Source of the DNA: Ferruginibacter sp.
Lineage (GTDB): Bacteria > Bacteroidota > Bacteroidia > Chitinophagales > Chitinophagaceae
Assembly: GCA_025963635.1 (NCBI GenBank)
Contig: JAOQAK010000075.1
Span: forward strand, 1 to 64,000
Direction of reading: 5' to 3'
Length of the DNA stretch: 64,000 bases
Part shown: positions 28,421 to 38,848 of the stretch, piece by piece
Position numbering within the stretch: position 1 is the stretch's first letter
Layout of the letters: each line of letters begins with the position of its first letter
The notes under the pieces: model-generated
The model's input: the letters and a program-made list of their open reading frames with translations, nothing else
What the model was told of the DNA's origin: nothing
Database searches by the model: none
Made by a program: the position numbers and the translations under genes

Positions 28421-30394
28421 TTAGCTTACGCTGATGGGCAATTGTCCTATTTGGTGATCGACTGTAGGAGCTTTTTTCAGCTTATTCGGAGCATGATTAA
28501 ACTCAGGAAGCATTTTGGATAAAATAGGGGTGATTAACTCGTTGCTGTGCGAAATTGCAGCGGCTTCAAGCTTATTTAACAGGGAATAAAAATTTGGATT
28601 GGCTTCTGAACTTTTCTTAGCTCTTAAAATTTTGGGGTGATCAGTAGGTGCAAATTCTTCCGACGATTTAAACAACTCTTCGTACATTTTTTCACCAGGC
28701 CGTAGTTGAGTATACTTGATTGCAATATCCTTTCCTGGTACCAATCCAGCCAATTGAATCATACGGGACGCCAAGTCAATTATTTTGACAGGTTTACCCA
28801 TGTCAAAGAGAAGTATATCGCTCGATTTACCAATCTTCCCAGCTTCTAAAACCAATTTGGCTGCTTCCGGGATTGTCATGAAATAGCGGGTAATTTCCGG
28901 GTGTGTTAACGTCACAGGCCCGCCTTCAGCTATTTGCTTTTTAAAAGTTGCCACCACAGAACCTGCTGATCCAAGTACATTTCCAAAGCGGGTAGTAATA
29001 AATTCAGTGTTTGATTCAATTCGGTCATTTAAGCACTGGATATATATCTCTGATACCCTTTTTGTAGCACCCATCACGTTCGTTGGATTGACTGCCTTAT
29101 CAGTAGAAACCAATACAAACTTCTTTGCATTGTGCAACATCGATAAATCTGCGATCACCTTGGTTCCGAAAATGTTGGTGAGCACGGCCTCACTCGAGAA
29201 AAATTCCATTAAGGGAACATGTTTATACGCTGCTACATGAAAAACTATATCAGGCTGATAGGCTATAAATATTTTTTTGATGCGCATATAATCTCTCACG
29301 GACGCAACTTCCACCTGCAAGCCATCATAGTGCATTCCTTTCTGTTTCAGTTCATATTCAAGGTCAAACAGCCCCGATTCTGATTGGTCTAATATCACCA
29401 GCTTTTTTACATTGTGCCGGATCAACTGCCGGCAAATTTCACTTCCGATAGATCCTGCCGCACCTGTAACGAGAATGGTTGCATTTTTATAATTCGCTTT
29501 CGAAAGATCATTGGGCAGAATTATTTCATCCCTTTCCAAAAGATCTTCGATATTCATCTCCTTAACCTGGTTTTTTTGAAAGACTCCGCCCGACCACTGA
29601 TTTGCATGAGGCACCACATTGACCTTTATTTTGAAGGGTGCACACAAGTCTGTAATAGCAATTTTCCTCTCCACCGTTAATCGATCGATGGCAATGTACA
29701 GTTGCGTTATTTTTTTATCTCTTAATAATGCCGTGAATTGATCCCCATGAGCACTGTAAATCGGAACACCTTCTAATTTTTTGCCAATTAAATAGTGACT
29801 ATCATCAATGAACCCCACCAGCGTAGTATTTAATTTCGCATCCTGCTCCAATACTTTTTTTGTAATCTGCCCCATCATACCCGCTCCAAAAATGAGTGTT
29901 CTATGTGCACGGTTAGGTTTAGACAGCGCCATAAAGTATACCTCCTTTACCAGCAACCTGAAAGCCACCAGTATAAATATTACTGCAAATAAATTGATTA
30001 CCAGTAACGGAAGGGTTACTTCGCCCGAAAGTACGTTTTTCGTATCTGCAGTACTGATCACCGCCCAGATTGCAAACTGAAGAAAAGCAAATTTGATAAT
30101 TCTCACTATATCCTTAATTTCAGAATAGCGGATAATTCCTTTATAAATACCAAAAGTTACGATGCAGATGATACTGATCACAAGATTGGTGATCAAACCA
30201 GGCCAAAAAACTGCCAAATGGGGAAAATCCACAGATAAATGGCGTACAAGAAAAAATGAGGAAACGAACGAAATTGAAATTAAACTTATATCAAAACAAA
30301 AAATAATCCAGCGTGGAGCAAAATTCTTTAACAAAGGGTTGGGCATGGTAGTCAATTTAATTCTGGCAAATCGATAAGGTATGTAGAAATCCAA
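28421..30394 (-). CDS. Polysaccharide biosynthesis nucleoside-diphosphate-sugar epimerase/dehydratase (CapD/WbpM-like, membrane-anchored)
   Basis: Four N-terminal TM segments, LIFGAGMMGQ, ILVTGAAGSIGSEICRQL, STDKAVNPTNVMGATKR, RFGNVLGSAGSVV, LRPGEKMYEEL. Confidence 0.93.
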   Translation of the reverse strand: MDFYIPYRFARIKLTTMPNPLLKNFAPRWIIFCFDISLISISFVSSFFLVRHLSVDFPHLAVFWPGLITNLVISIICIVTFGIYKGIIRYSEIKDIVRIIKFAFLQFAIWAVISTADTKNVLSGEVTLPLLVINLFAVIFILVAFRLLVKEVYFMALSKPNRAHRTLIFGAGMMGQITKKVLEQDAKLNTTLVGFIDDSHYLIGKKLEGVPIYSAHGDQFTALLRDKKITQLYIAIDRLTVERKIAITDLCAPFKIKVNVVPHANQWSGGVFQKNQVKEMNIEDLLERDEIILPNDLSKANYKNATILVTGAAGSIGSEICRQLIRHNVKKLVILDQSESGLFDLEYELKQKGMHYDGLQVEVASVRDYMRIKKIFIAYQPDIVFHVAAYKHVPLMEFFSSEAVLTNIFGTKVIADLSMLHNAKKFVLVSTDKAVNPTNVMGATKRVSEIYIQCLNDRIESNTEFITTRFGNVLGSAGSVVATFKKQIAEGGPVTLTHPEITRYFMTIPEAAKLVLEAGKIGKSSDILLFDMGKPVKIIDLASRMIQLAGLVPGKDIAIKYTQLRPGEKMYEELFKSSEEFAPTDHPKILRAKKSSEANPNFYSLLNKLEAAAISHSNELITPILSKMLPEFNHAPNKLKKAPTVDHQIGQLPISVS

Positions 30395-30759
30395 TTTCAG
30401 GTATATTAACCAGGCTTTTCTCCAAAAAATGAAAAATAAATGGCATGTCTAACAAGTTTTATCTCGCAACCTTATAACGGTTAACAAAAATACGTCCAAA
30501 CTAAAGAAATAAATCATTTTCATGCAATTTTTCTATTATGTATGCAGTTATTATTCTTTTCTATCTGAAGATTAGGTAAAAAGATGGTTCTACACGTCGC
30601 AATTCTTGGAACAGTAGCCTCACCATACTTCCTCCTGAGTATTATTATTCAAATTTTCCCACACAGCATGAAATTATATTACCTGGTAAAGAAACGAAAA
30701 CAGCCAAAATTCTGGCCTCGTTCTGCATAGGTGACACCAGGCCAAAATATTACAGGCCA

Positions 30760-31524
30760 TTACCTGGAAATGGCAGCTTTCAAATTTCCAAGGTATTCAT
30801 GTATAAGATAGTTCATTAACCAGATATTGCCGAAAGATGGCCACCATTTCATACTATTATCTTCGGAAGCTTCCTTTATTTTATAATTTGTTGGGGCTGC
30901 TATGGGGTGAAATCCTTCGGTCTTAAATATTTTCATAGCCCGCGACATATGAAGGGCATCCGTAACAACGATTAATTTTGAGCTTTTATCATATCGTTTG
31001 CCTAATTCTTTGGCTTCCTCCAGGGTAGTACGGGGTTTATTAAGTGTTTCAAGTTCATTGGCGCCAACACCAAGATTAATGGCAGCCCGTTTGGTAACCT
31101 GGGCCTGCGTCTCCAACCCTACAGGCGAAAAACCCGAACAAATGATCACACTATTTTTAATGGCGCGGTGAATCCTGATTCCTTCGGCCAGCCTCCCCAG
31201 CGCAACCATTCCTATCTGCGCATTTGCAGGCAGCCGCTTGTCGAGCGTATAGCCGCTCCCTAATACATGAATCAGCGTTTTGACTGTGTCTGTGTTATCA
31301 ACGGGTAAAAGGAATGGTGGGTACTCCCGTTCAATTTTATCAGCAAGGTAGTTGGGCAAATAAGAAGTGGAGCACAATAAAAATATACTTAAGGAGATGG
31401 AAACTAACGCTATAGCCACTCTTCTCTTATGGTAGCGGTTGAAAAAATATGCGGTCAGCAGCAGTAATACTAATGCATTGAAGATGGTGGCCTGGCCTTT
31501 AAGATCGTATAAAAATGAAGTCAT
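30760..31524 (-). CDS. YdcF-like (DUF218) membrane protein
   Basis: HVLGSGYTLD, IICSGFSPVG, TTLEEAKELG, LIVVTDALHMSRAMKIFKTEGF. Confidence 0.85.
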   Translation of the reverse strand: MTSFLYDLKGQATIFNALVLLLLTAYFFNRYHKRRVAIALVSISLSIFLLCSTSYLPNYLADKIEREYPPFLLPVDNTDTVKTLIHVLGSGYTLDKRLPANAQIGMVALGRLAEGIRIHRAIKNSVIICSGFSPVGLETQAQVTKRAAINLGVGANELETLNKPRTTLEEAKELGKRYDKSSKLIVVTDALHMSRAMKIFKTEGFHPIAAPTNYKIKEASEDNSMKWWPSFGNIWLMNYLIHEYLGNLKAAISR

Positions 31525-31756
31525 AGACTGCTATGGGTAAATAATAAGGGCGCAATGTACTAAATGTAGCCGGAGCGGTTTAATCTGAATTCATTCAGGA
31601 TTATTCACAAACCACGGTTTGGCTCCAAAAAAAGGGTGAATTAAGCGTAAATCTAAAAAAGCTGACTAAGAAAGCGATTAGATTTGTGATACTGCAAATA
31701 CCAGATCACCCACAACAGCAATATTCCTGACCCCTCTAACCTAGTTCCCTTCTCTT

Positions 31757-32287
31757 TTACAATGACTGTTTTAACTGTACGGCCTGCTGGTGCAGGTACT
31801 GTATACTACTTATTTTTAACTGTAACATACGCTGGATATGAAGGCCATTATCATCTATTGCTTTCAGTGACAAAACTTCTATTTCATTCATCCAATCGGT
31901 ATAACGCTGCCCGGCGGAAGCGTTGTCGTCTCTTGTTCTGAAATAATCGAGCAAGTCGAGCATTAACAATTTTTGTGCATACACTTCTTTAATCGCCACT
32001 AATTTACGTTTAGCCAAGGCTGCCTGGTATCGTTGCTCAATCAAGAGATATTCAAGCAATTCCGTTGTTTTCTCTTCATGTAATTTTACGTGTGGGGAAA
32101 TGCTCTTCCGTTGGGAGGAATTGTGTAAAAACACTTCCATTTCTGAAAGCTTCACAAGCGCATGAACGGGAAGATCACGCTTACCGATTTCATACAAAGA
32201 CAAGCGGCTGCGAGTGGTTGACAGGTATTCCGCCATTTGTGCCTGCGACAGGGCAAATTTTTCACGTAGCGATTTAGTTGTTTTCAT
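31757..32287 (-). CDS. XRE-family HTH transcriptional regulator
   Basis: LREKFALSQAQMAEYLSTTRSRLSLYEIGKRDLPVHALVKLSEM HTH; C-terminal coiled region. Confidence 0.8.
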   Translation of the reverse strand: MKTTKSLREKFALSQAQMAEYLSTTRSRLSLYEIGKRDLPVHALVKLSEMEVFLHNSSQRKSISPHVKLHEEKTTELLEYLLIEQRYQAALAKRKLVAIKEVYAQKLLMLDLLDYFRTRDDNASAGQRYTDWMNEIEVLSLKAIDDNGLHIQRMLQLKISSIQYLHQQAVQLKQSL

Positions 32288-32326
32288 AAATGGGCTTTAT
32301 TACAAAATATAACTTATCCCATTCAT

Positions 32327-32443
32327 TGGTAGCATTTTTTTGAAAAAATTAAAAATTGCTACACAATTGTAGCATTATTATTTTCAAAATAATAAATGCT
32401 ACAAGTATGGTGCATTTATTTTTAAGGGAAAAAAATTGCTACT
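32327..32443. promoter_or_regulatory. 40-bp-phased operator-like array upstream of the XRE regulator
   Basis: TGCTACA-caat-TGTAGCA at 32357-32374 (perfect 7-bp arms); TGCTACA-agta-TGGTGCA at 32397-32414; half-sites tggtagca ending 32334 and TGCTACT starting 32437; left arms at 32357/32397/32437, right arms end 32334/32374/32414. Confidence 0.75.
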
Positions 32444-32561
32444 TGCTTTGGAAATTTGATAATAAACGATGTTTGGGAAAAGAGTTGTACCATTTTCGTA
32501 AAGAACATAATGTCGTAGTTGCTAAAGGGGGGAATTTAACACAACCTGGAGAAGGTGTTTG

Positions 32562-33512
32562 CTAATGGGTGGCAACCCGGATAAGTGGCACTTTTAATGC
32601 CCAGTAACCAATGCTGAGAATGATTAATAAGATAAGAAGACTTGGAAAATTTACATATCCATACACAATTGTAAGATTTATCAATAACTGGATAAAAGCA
32701 TATACCACACTAACAAGCAAGTGTGGTATTCCTTTTTCATTACTGAAGTACTGATACAGATGTTTTCTGTGAGGTTTAAAGATATTTTCCTTTTGATAAA
32801 TGCGTTGAGCAATGGTATACACTGAGTCTATCCCATAAATGAGGAGCAGCCCGATGTATATAAAGTTATTTGTGTGTTGTATGCGCAGGATCAATAGAAA
32901 CACGATCAGTATTGCCAGGCTGATACCGCCCACATCACCTGCAAAGCATCTTGCTTTTTTCCGTGCATTAAAGAAATTAAATGCGAGTAAAGCTGCAATG
33001 GAAACCAGTTCCAGCGAATGTAGCTTTCCATTGGTTTCAGTTAATAATAATGGCACTATTACGGCAAGTGAATATAAGCCAGTTATCCCATTGATGCCAT
33101 CCATGAAATTATAGGCATTGATAATACCGATAATAACTATTCCGATCGCAATTAAGTACAATGGCGAAAGAGTGGTTAATAAGCCACATTGCCAGAATAT
33201 TAATAGCACCGACATTAAATGCACACTGAATTTCAGTCCGTTGTTAAGCGTTCGAACATCATCAACAAAACTGATGATACCAGATGCGAGCATCGCCGTC
33301 AAAAAAAATGGATAAGAATAGCCATTTAATAAAAAGAAGAGAATTGCCGCCAATAAAAAAATAATTCCACCACCACGTATGGTCGGCACACTATGCGAAC
33401 TTCTTTCATTAGGCTTATCAATAATATTGAAATGAACAGCAATCTTGAAATATACAAGCTCTGCAATCATCAGGATAACCAATGCCAATATAAATTCCAC
33501 TAACAATTGCAT
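32562..33512 (-). CDS. MraY/WecA-family polyprenyl-phosphate sugar-1-phosphate transferase
   Basis: DKPNERSSHSVPTIRGGG, FVDDVRTL, NAYNFMDGINGITG, CFAGDVGGISLA, multiple TMs. Confidence 0.92.
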   Translation of the reverse strand: MQLLVEFILALVILMIAELVYFKIAVHFNIIDKPNERSSHSVPTIRGGGIIFLLAAILFFLLNGYSYPFFLTAMLASGIISFVDDVRTLNNGLKFSVHLMSVLLIFWQCGLLTTLSPLYLIAIGIVIIGIINAYNFMDGINGITGLYSLAVIVPLLLTETNGKLHSLELVSIAALLAFNFFNARKKARCFAGDVGGISLAILIVFLLILRIQHTNNFIYIGLLLIYGIDSVYTIAQRIYQKENIFKPHRKHLYQYFSNEKGIPHLLVSVVYAFIQLLINLTIVYGYVNFPSLLILLIILSIGYWALKVPLIRVATH

Positions 33513-33518
33513 GGTAGT

Positions 33519-34412
33519 TTATTCAACTTCCCAGTGTTTCAATACCTCATGAGATTGCCATCCAAGAAGGTTTCGGGCCTTGCTATCATTGAAAGTGAGC
33601 GTGCTGGTTATTTTTTTTAGTTTGTTGGAATTTAGGGGAAATTTGGAACCAATTAGGTCACCTGCAAAGCCGAGTAATTTTGCCACGATCAACGGCAAAG
33701 CAACAGGTTCGTTCTTTTTATAAAAAGTTGCAATGGTGTGTTCCAGCTCTTTAAAGGAAGGATGATAGCCATCTGTAAGGTTGTACACGCCAGATAGTCC
33801 TTGTATGTTTGTTATAAAGTTTGCCAGGTCGTTGGCCAATATCATTGACTTTTTAGAATCAGCTTTTCCAATGCTCAAATACCTGCCGGAACGAATCCCA
33901 CTTACCATTGCACCTAAATTTCCTGGTGCCCGTTTGCCGGCTATCAATGGCAACCTCAAAATATAATATTCGATGTTTTTCTTTGTACACCAGCCTGCAA
34001 TCATTTTTTCTGCTTCTATCTTACTATTTCCATAAGGATCAGTAGCCAGTAGCAGTGCATCTTCAGCAATGTCAATTCCTTCTATCAAACCATATACGGC
34101 CACACTGCTTATAAAAACAAACTTTTTAAGAGAATCGTTATTTTCCAGTGCTTCCAGCAAATGCCGGGTGCCTTGCACATTTACAGCATAAAAATCTGCT
34201 TTGTCTTCAGCATTCTTAGGAATCATATGAGCTTTACCAGCAGCATGAACCACGGTATCACCAGCAAGAACTGAAGTACATTTAGTTCCCAAATCCCACT
34301 TAACGGTATTCATAGTGGACCGTCCCACAGTAATGTAATCTAAATGCAGATTATCCAGCCTCTCTGTCATTGCCTTACCTAAAAAACCACTGGCACCCGT
34401 AAGAAGAATCAT
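33519..34412 (-). CDS. NAD-dependent epimerase/dehydratase (SDR)
   Basis: MILLTGASGFLGKAMTERL, FVFISSVAVYG, DPYGNSKIEAE. Confidence 0.9.
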   Translation of the reverse strand: MILLTGASGFLGKAMTERLDNLHLDYITVGRSTMNTVKWDLGTKCTSVLAGDTVVHAAGKAHMIPKNAEDKADFYAVNVQGTRHLLEALENNDSLKKFVFISSVAVYGLIEGIDIAEDALLLATDPYGNSKIEAEKMIAGWCTKKNIEYYILRLPLIAGKRAPGNLGAMVSGIRSGRYLSIGKADSKKSMILANDLANFITNIQGLSGVYNLTDGYHPSFKELEHTIATFYKKNEPVALPLIVAKLLGFAGDLIGSKFPLNSNKLKKITSTLTFNDSKARNLLGWQSHEVLKHWEVE

Positions 34413-34467
34413 CGTAAATTGCTTATTTGCAAATAGTAAATAAAGAAGAAATTAAATCAACGGGTTG

Positions 34468-35661
34468 TTAGTCGGAAATGCTAGTCAATTCATTCAAATA
34501 TTTTTCGGCAAGTATCTTTCTACTAAACTCCGTTTCAGCCAATCGCCTTGCAGCTTCAGCCATCCTGTTTCTCTCACCAGAATCGTTTGCCAGTCTTTTT
34601 ATTGCTAGAGACATTTGATTTGGACAAGTCGGGTTAACCGTTATACCAGCGTTTTCATACTCCAATAAATCTTTGATCCACCCTGCAGTAGATTGAATTA
34701 TTGGAACGCCCGCCGCAAAAGCATCAAACATTTTATTGGGAGAACTTGTTTGCAAAACAGGAATATCTTTAAAAGTGACAAAAGCAGCATGCGAACTTTG
34801 CAGCCAGCGCCTTACTTCAGTCTTGGGAATTAATCCAATGAACCAGGTATTCGCAATTTTTTTTTCTTTCACATACTGTTCCAATTCAATTTTTTCTTTG
34901 CCGTCACCAATAAATACAAAAATAGCTTCGGGAATATTCGTCAATTCAATGGCCTTTATTATTTGCATACAATCGTCCATCAAACCCAAAGACCCTGTAT
35001 AAACAAATATTTTTTTATTATTCGCCCATAAAGGAAGTTCAAACCCGGGATCTTTCTCCTGGAAAAGTTCGTTGTCGCAGGCATTGGGTATTGTCAACAG
35101 CTTTGTACTGCTGAATCTCGCTTGTATGGAATCAGTCATTCCTTTCGAACAAGTCACAACCAGGTCAGCTTTGCTGTAACAAAGTTTTTCAAAATAATAG
35201 GCAAATCTCATAAGGGTTTTGTTCTTTATTAACCCAAGTTGTATTGCGCCTTCTGGCCAGAGATCACGGACTTCGAAGACAAATTTTTTCTTCCTTTTGA
35301 AAGTTTTTGCGAATAAGCCGGGTAGGCCGATTGTAATAGGTCCGGAACTGCAAATAACTACATCGAACGGTATTACTAAAGCATAATAAATTGAGATGAT
35401 AGAAAATAATCCAAATTTGAAAGCTCTGTGTACAATAGAATGTTTATTGGATTGATTGATATTTACAATTACCACCTCAATCCCATCGATCACCTGCTTA
35501 TCAATAAACTTTGTTGCCCGGATATCCGATTTGTCGTATGGACTGGTAACTACGGTAACCCTATGCCCTGCTTCAATCCATCGTTTTGGCAATTCATACA
35601 TCCGGGTACTCCAGCCACCGTTTGGTGTACCGAAGTATTGGTAAAAAATTAAAATTTGCAT
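34468..35661 (-). CDS. Glycosyltransferase family 4 (WbuB-like)
   Basis: YFGTPNGGWSTRMYELPKRWIEAGHRVTVVTSPY, VFEVRDLWPEGAIQLG, VYTGSLGLMDDC, ASSPNKMFDAFAAGVPII. Confidence 0.9.
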   Translation of the reverse strand: MQILIFYQYFGTPNGGWSTRMYELPKRWIEAGHRVTVVTSPYDKSDIRATKFIDKQVIDGIEVVIVNINQSNKHSIVHRAFKFGLFSIISIYYALVIPFDVVICSSGPITIGLPGLFAKTFKRKKKFVFEVRDLWPEGAIQLGLIKNKTLMRFAYYFEKLCYSKADLVVTCSKGMTDSIQARFSSTKLLTIPNACDNELFQEKDPGFELPLWANNKKIFVYTGSLGLMDDCMQIIKAIELTNIPEAIFVFIGDGKEKIELEQYVKEKKIANTWFIGLIPKTEVRRWLQSSHAAFVTFKDIPVLQTSSPNKMFDAFAAGVPIIQSTAGWIKDLLEYENAGITVNPTCPNQMSLAIKRLANDSGERNRMAEAARRLAETEFSRKILAEKYLNELTSISD

Positions 35662-36989
35662 TAATTGCGGCCTATATTCAGCTCTGAAAAGAAATGCTTC
35701 AACTTTCCGGCTTTTGTTCTTTCAATTTGTTCCTTTCTTTCAAAACTTGCAATTAATCCCGGCTCCAGGTAAGTATTCATCGCCTCCAAAACTCTACGTT
35801 TTTCCTCGTTATTAATTTCTCTAACTGCTACATACTCAAAATGAAAATGATCAATGCCAGTTTGTTTAATAACGAATTCTTTCATAAAATCGCCGCCTTC
35901 CAGCAAACTTTTAGATATATAATAAAAAGTTAATCCAGGCGATTTTTTCCCACTTGGAAGTATGGCTATATCGTTGGTACGGCCTGCAACTGTTTGTAGT
36001 ACCTGATATGGGCCCTTTTTCCTGTCACTGAGTATTGCCCTGTCGCCTAATTCATAACGGATAAACGGCATCGCTTTGTTATATAAGGAAGTGATCACAA
36101 CTTTTCCTTCCTCTCCCATTTTTGTTGGCTTATTATCATCATCAAGCAACTCAACAAAAAGCGTTTCATAATTAACCAGCCAATCGAAATCCTTATCTTC
36201 GAAAGCTATCAGGTCCAATTCGGCAGCCCCGTATTCGTTCACCACTTTTACTCCGAAACCATCCTCCATTATCTCCCTGTCTATATCATCACAAACTTCG
36301 GATGTTGAAAAAACCGCCTTCAAACCGGGACAAACCTCCTTTAGAACAGTATTGTTTTCTTTTAAATATTTAGCAAACAAAACCAGGGAACTAGTATAAC
36401 CATTTAAGTATTTAATTTCCTTCCCGGTAAATATTTTCAAGTATTTTGCCAAAATCGGATCCGATAAATCAAAAACCGGGAACCTAATACGACGAGCCAA
36501 AAAGTCTTTAATTTTTTCTTTGTAATATTTTGTTTTAGAAAGTGGTATGCCATAAAACCTGCCCTGCAAATCACTTCCCATATTTATTCCATGCCAGCCA
36601 AAACGATTATAATTGATTGCCCAACTTAAAGCATGACAAAATTTATCTTTCGCAAAATAAAAAGGTGTTCCCGATGAACCGGATGTATTATGCAAATGAA
36701 TTTTGTTAACGCTATAGCCTTCCGATAACCTTTCTTTCAATGGCAACTGTATATCTTTTTTGGTAAGTACGGGTATTTTTTCCCAGTCTTTTATTTTTTG
36801 GTCACCAATAAAATTCCGGTACACTTTATTATTAGCAATATGGTGATTGAAAATCTCCCACTTTTTTCTCTCCTGGTAACCGGTCGCCCCAGTTGCAAAA
36901 TTTTTCTGAATAGAAAGTAATTCCTTCTTTGCGTGCTGAATAGGATAGCGCTGTAATAAAAAACTAATATCAAAAAGATTGATTCCCAT
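35661..36989 (-). CDS. CapK/PaaK-like adenylate-forming enzyme of polysaccharide locus
   Basis: HNTSGSSGTPFYFAKDK, VVNEYGAAELDLIAFE, VITSLYNKAMPFIRYELGDRA, QTVAGRTNDIAILPSGK. Confidence 0.85.
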   Translation of the reverse strand: MGINLFDISFLLQRYPIQHAKKELLSIQKNFATGATGYQERKKWEIFNHHIANNKVYRNFIGDQKIKDWEKIPVLTKKDIQLPLKERLSEGYSVNKIHLHNTSGSSGTPFYFAKDKFCHALSWAINYNRFGWHGINMGSDLQGRFYGIPLSKTKYYKEKIKDFLARRIRFPVFDLSDPILAKYLKIFTGKEIKYLNGYTSSLVLFAKYLKENNTVLKEVCPGLKAVFSTSEVCDDIDREIMEDGFGVKVVNEYGAAELDLIAFEDKDFDWLVNYETLFVELLDDDNKPTKMGEEGKVVITSLYNKAMPFIRYELGDRAILSDRKKGPYQVLQTVAGRTNDIAILPSGKKSPGLTFYYISKSLLEGGDFMKEFVIKQTGIDHFHFEYVAVREINNEEKRRVLEAMNTYLEPGLIASFERKEQIERTKAGKLKHFFSELNIGRN

Positions 36990-36991
36990 AA

Positions 36992-38848
36992 TTACGAATT
37001 CGATATTCTTGAAAAATAGGTGCTATACCATATATAAATAAAAACGAGTTGAATGATAAGCGTTGTATGTTGGCCATTTACAATAAACTCCTTTTTCAAT
37101 TGAGAGACATTCAGTTTGCTTAAAATACCCTGCTTAAATATGTCACTTTTTTCTAAATCTTCCAAAGCCGTTCTGAAATATTCATCGTTTAATATATAAT
37201 CACGCCAGGGAACACTGAAACCGATTTTTCTTAATTTTTGTATATAATCCGGCAAAGTTTTAGCGATCGTATTTGCCAATAGAAACTTATTTTTTTTTCC
37301 TTTGAAAAGCAAATTATCATTTAATGTGCCGATACCTTCCATTAACCTGTAATCCATAAAAGGCTCTCTGCATTCAATAGAGGCGCCCATGGTAGCCCGG
37401 TCATTCCTGTCATTTAACGATTGCAAATAGGTATGCTGATCAAGGTATAATAGTTGACGTAACGAATTACCAGGATAAATAGTTTTAGCTTCTGCCAAAG
37501 TTTTTAACCGGTACTCGGGAAGAAAATTCATACCGTATAATTTGTAAGTATCTATCCATTCATTCGTGAAAATGTTACTTCCATTCATCAGCATCATTAT
37601 GTCTGTATTATTGACACTTAAATATGCAGCCAGTTTATTCAACCTGGAATTGGAGTTTACCTTCTTAATCATGTTCAATCCCGTGTTGATCACTGGCCAA
37701 AAATGTTGGTACTGAAATGTTTTATAGCGCACATAGCCGCCCATAAATTCATCTGCTCCTTCGCCCGACAGCAATACGCTAACCTTACTCTTTGCAAGTT
37801 TGGAAATCGCCAGGATATGCGGGTCGTTTAAATGGATCAATGGCTCATCACTAAAATAACTGGCATCTTCTACATAGCTGGCAAGTGCCCCATTTTCTAC
37901 ATATATTTTATTGAACTTGTAATCTAGTTCATTACAAAATTTTTCTGCAAGTGAAGATTCATCATGCCCCTTGTGTTTAAATCCGACATTAAAAGTTTCA
38001 ATATTATCGTAATCGTTATTCTTGAGCACCCTTGTCACTGAAGTGCTATCCAGGCCAGCGCTTAATAATACACCCACCTTTACATCACTTATCATCCGGT
38101 ATTTTATTGAACTATTAAAAGTATCCACAAACCATTCAAAAGGTTTTTTTATTTCAGCATGGCTCCTGATCTTTTCACCAAGATGCCACCATCTGGTAAT
38201 TTTCATTCCTCTATCCGGGGTAATCGTGGCATAATGGCCTGGCAATAATCTTTTGATATGTTTGAAAATCGTGTTTTCGCCTGCAATAAAACGAAATGCC
38301 AGCAATTCATCAAAGCAAGATTCATTTAAAGATGGATCAATGCCATATTTGATTAAAGCCTTTGGTTCTGAGGCAAAATAAAATCCATTGTCATTAATCG
38401 TGTAATACAATGGCTTTACCCCTACCCTATCCCGAGCCACAAATAATTCCTGCCTTTGTTTATCCCAAATGGCAAGAGCAAACATTCCATTAAATCTTTC
38501 AAATGCAAGCGGGCCTATATGGCGGTAATAGGCTAGTAAAATTTCAGTATCGGAGTGTGTTGTAAACTGGAACCCTGCCCATTCCAGTTCTTTTCTAAGT
38601 TCTGCATAATTGTAGAGTTCTCCGTTATAAACCATCACAAGATTCCCATCTGCTGAAAAAAATGGCTGATGTCCACCAGAACTCAGATCGATAATGGATA
38701 AACGACGATGAGCCAGCCCAATATAGTTGTCAATCCATAATCCTACATCATCTGGCCCTCGGTGCTGCAGGATATCTCGCATCTGGATCAGTCTTATTTT
38801 TTCTACTGGTTTTGCATCAAAATGCAAAACCCCCGCTATACCACACAT
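36992..38848 (-). CDS. asnB: Asparagine synthase (glutamine-hydrolysing)-like
   Basis: MCGIAGVLHF N-terminus, GPDDVGLW, SIIDLSSGGHQP, VMVYNGELYN, LLSAGLDSTSVTRV, LLSGEGADEFMGGY. The ORF track start is 13 codons upstream. Confidence 0.93.
   Translation of the reverse strand: MCGIAGVLHFDAKPVEKIRLIQMRDILQHRGPDDVGLWIDNYIGLAHRRLSIIDLSSGGHQPFFSADGNLVMVYNGELYNYAELRKELEWAGFQFTTHSDTEILLAYYRHIGPLAFERFNGMFALAIWDKQRQELFVARDRVGVKPLYYTINDNGFYFASEPKALIKYGIDPSLNESCFDELLAFRFIAGENTIFKHIKRLLPGHYATITPDRGMKITRWWHLGEKIRSHAEIKKPFEWFVDTFNSSIKYRMISDVKVGVLLSAGLDSTSVTRVLKNNDYDNIETFNVGFKHKGHDESSLAEKFCNELDYKFNKIYVENGALASYVEDASYFSDEPLIHLNDPHILAISKLAKSKVSVLLSGEGADEFMGGYVRYKTFQYQHFWPVINTGLNMIKKVNSNSRLNKLAAYLSVNNTDIMMLMNGSNIFTNEWIDTYKLYGMNFLPEYRLKTLAEAKTIYPGNSLRQLLYLDQHTYLQSLNDRNDRATMGASIECREPFMDYRLMEGIGTLNDNLLFKGKKNKFLLANTIAKTLPDYIQKLRKIGFSVPWRDYILNDEYFRTALEDLEKSDIFKQGILSKLNVSQLKKEFIVNGQHTTLIIQLVFIYIWYSTYFSRISNS

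Noticed and set aside
29007-30377. Plus-strand ORFs (29007-29240, 29414-29680, 29808-30080, 30162-30377)
   Set aside because: All antisense to the CapD-like gene, no domain evidence.
32356-32565. 69-aa plus-strand ORF opposite the operator array
   Set aside because: Overlaps the 40-bp-phased operator-like array; peptide has no plausible features. Cannot be completely excluded.
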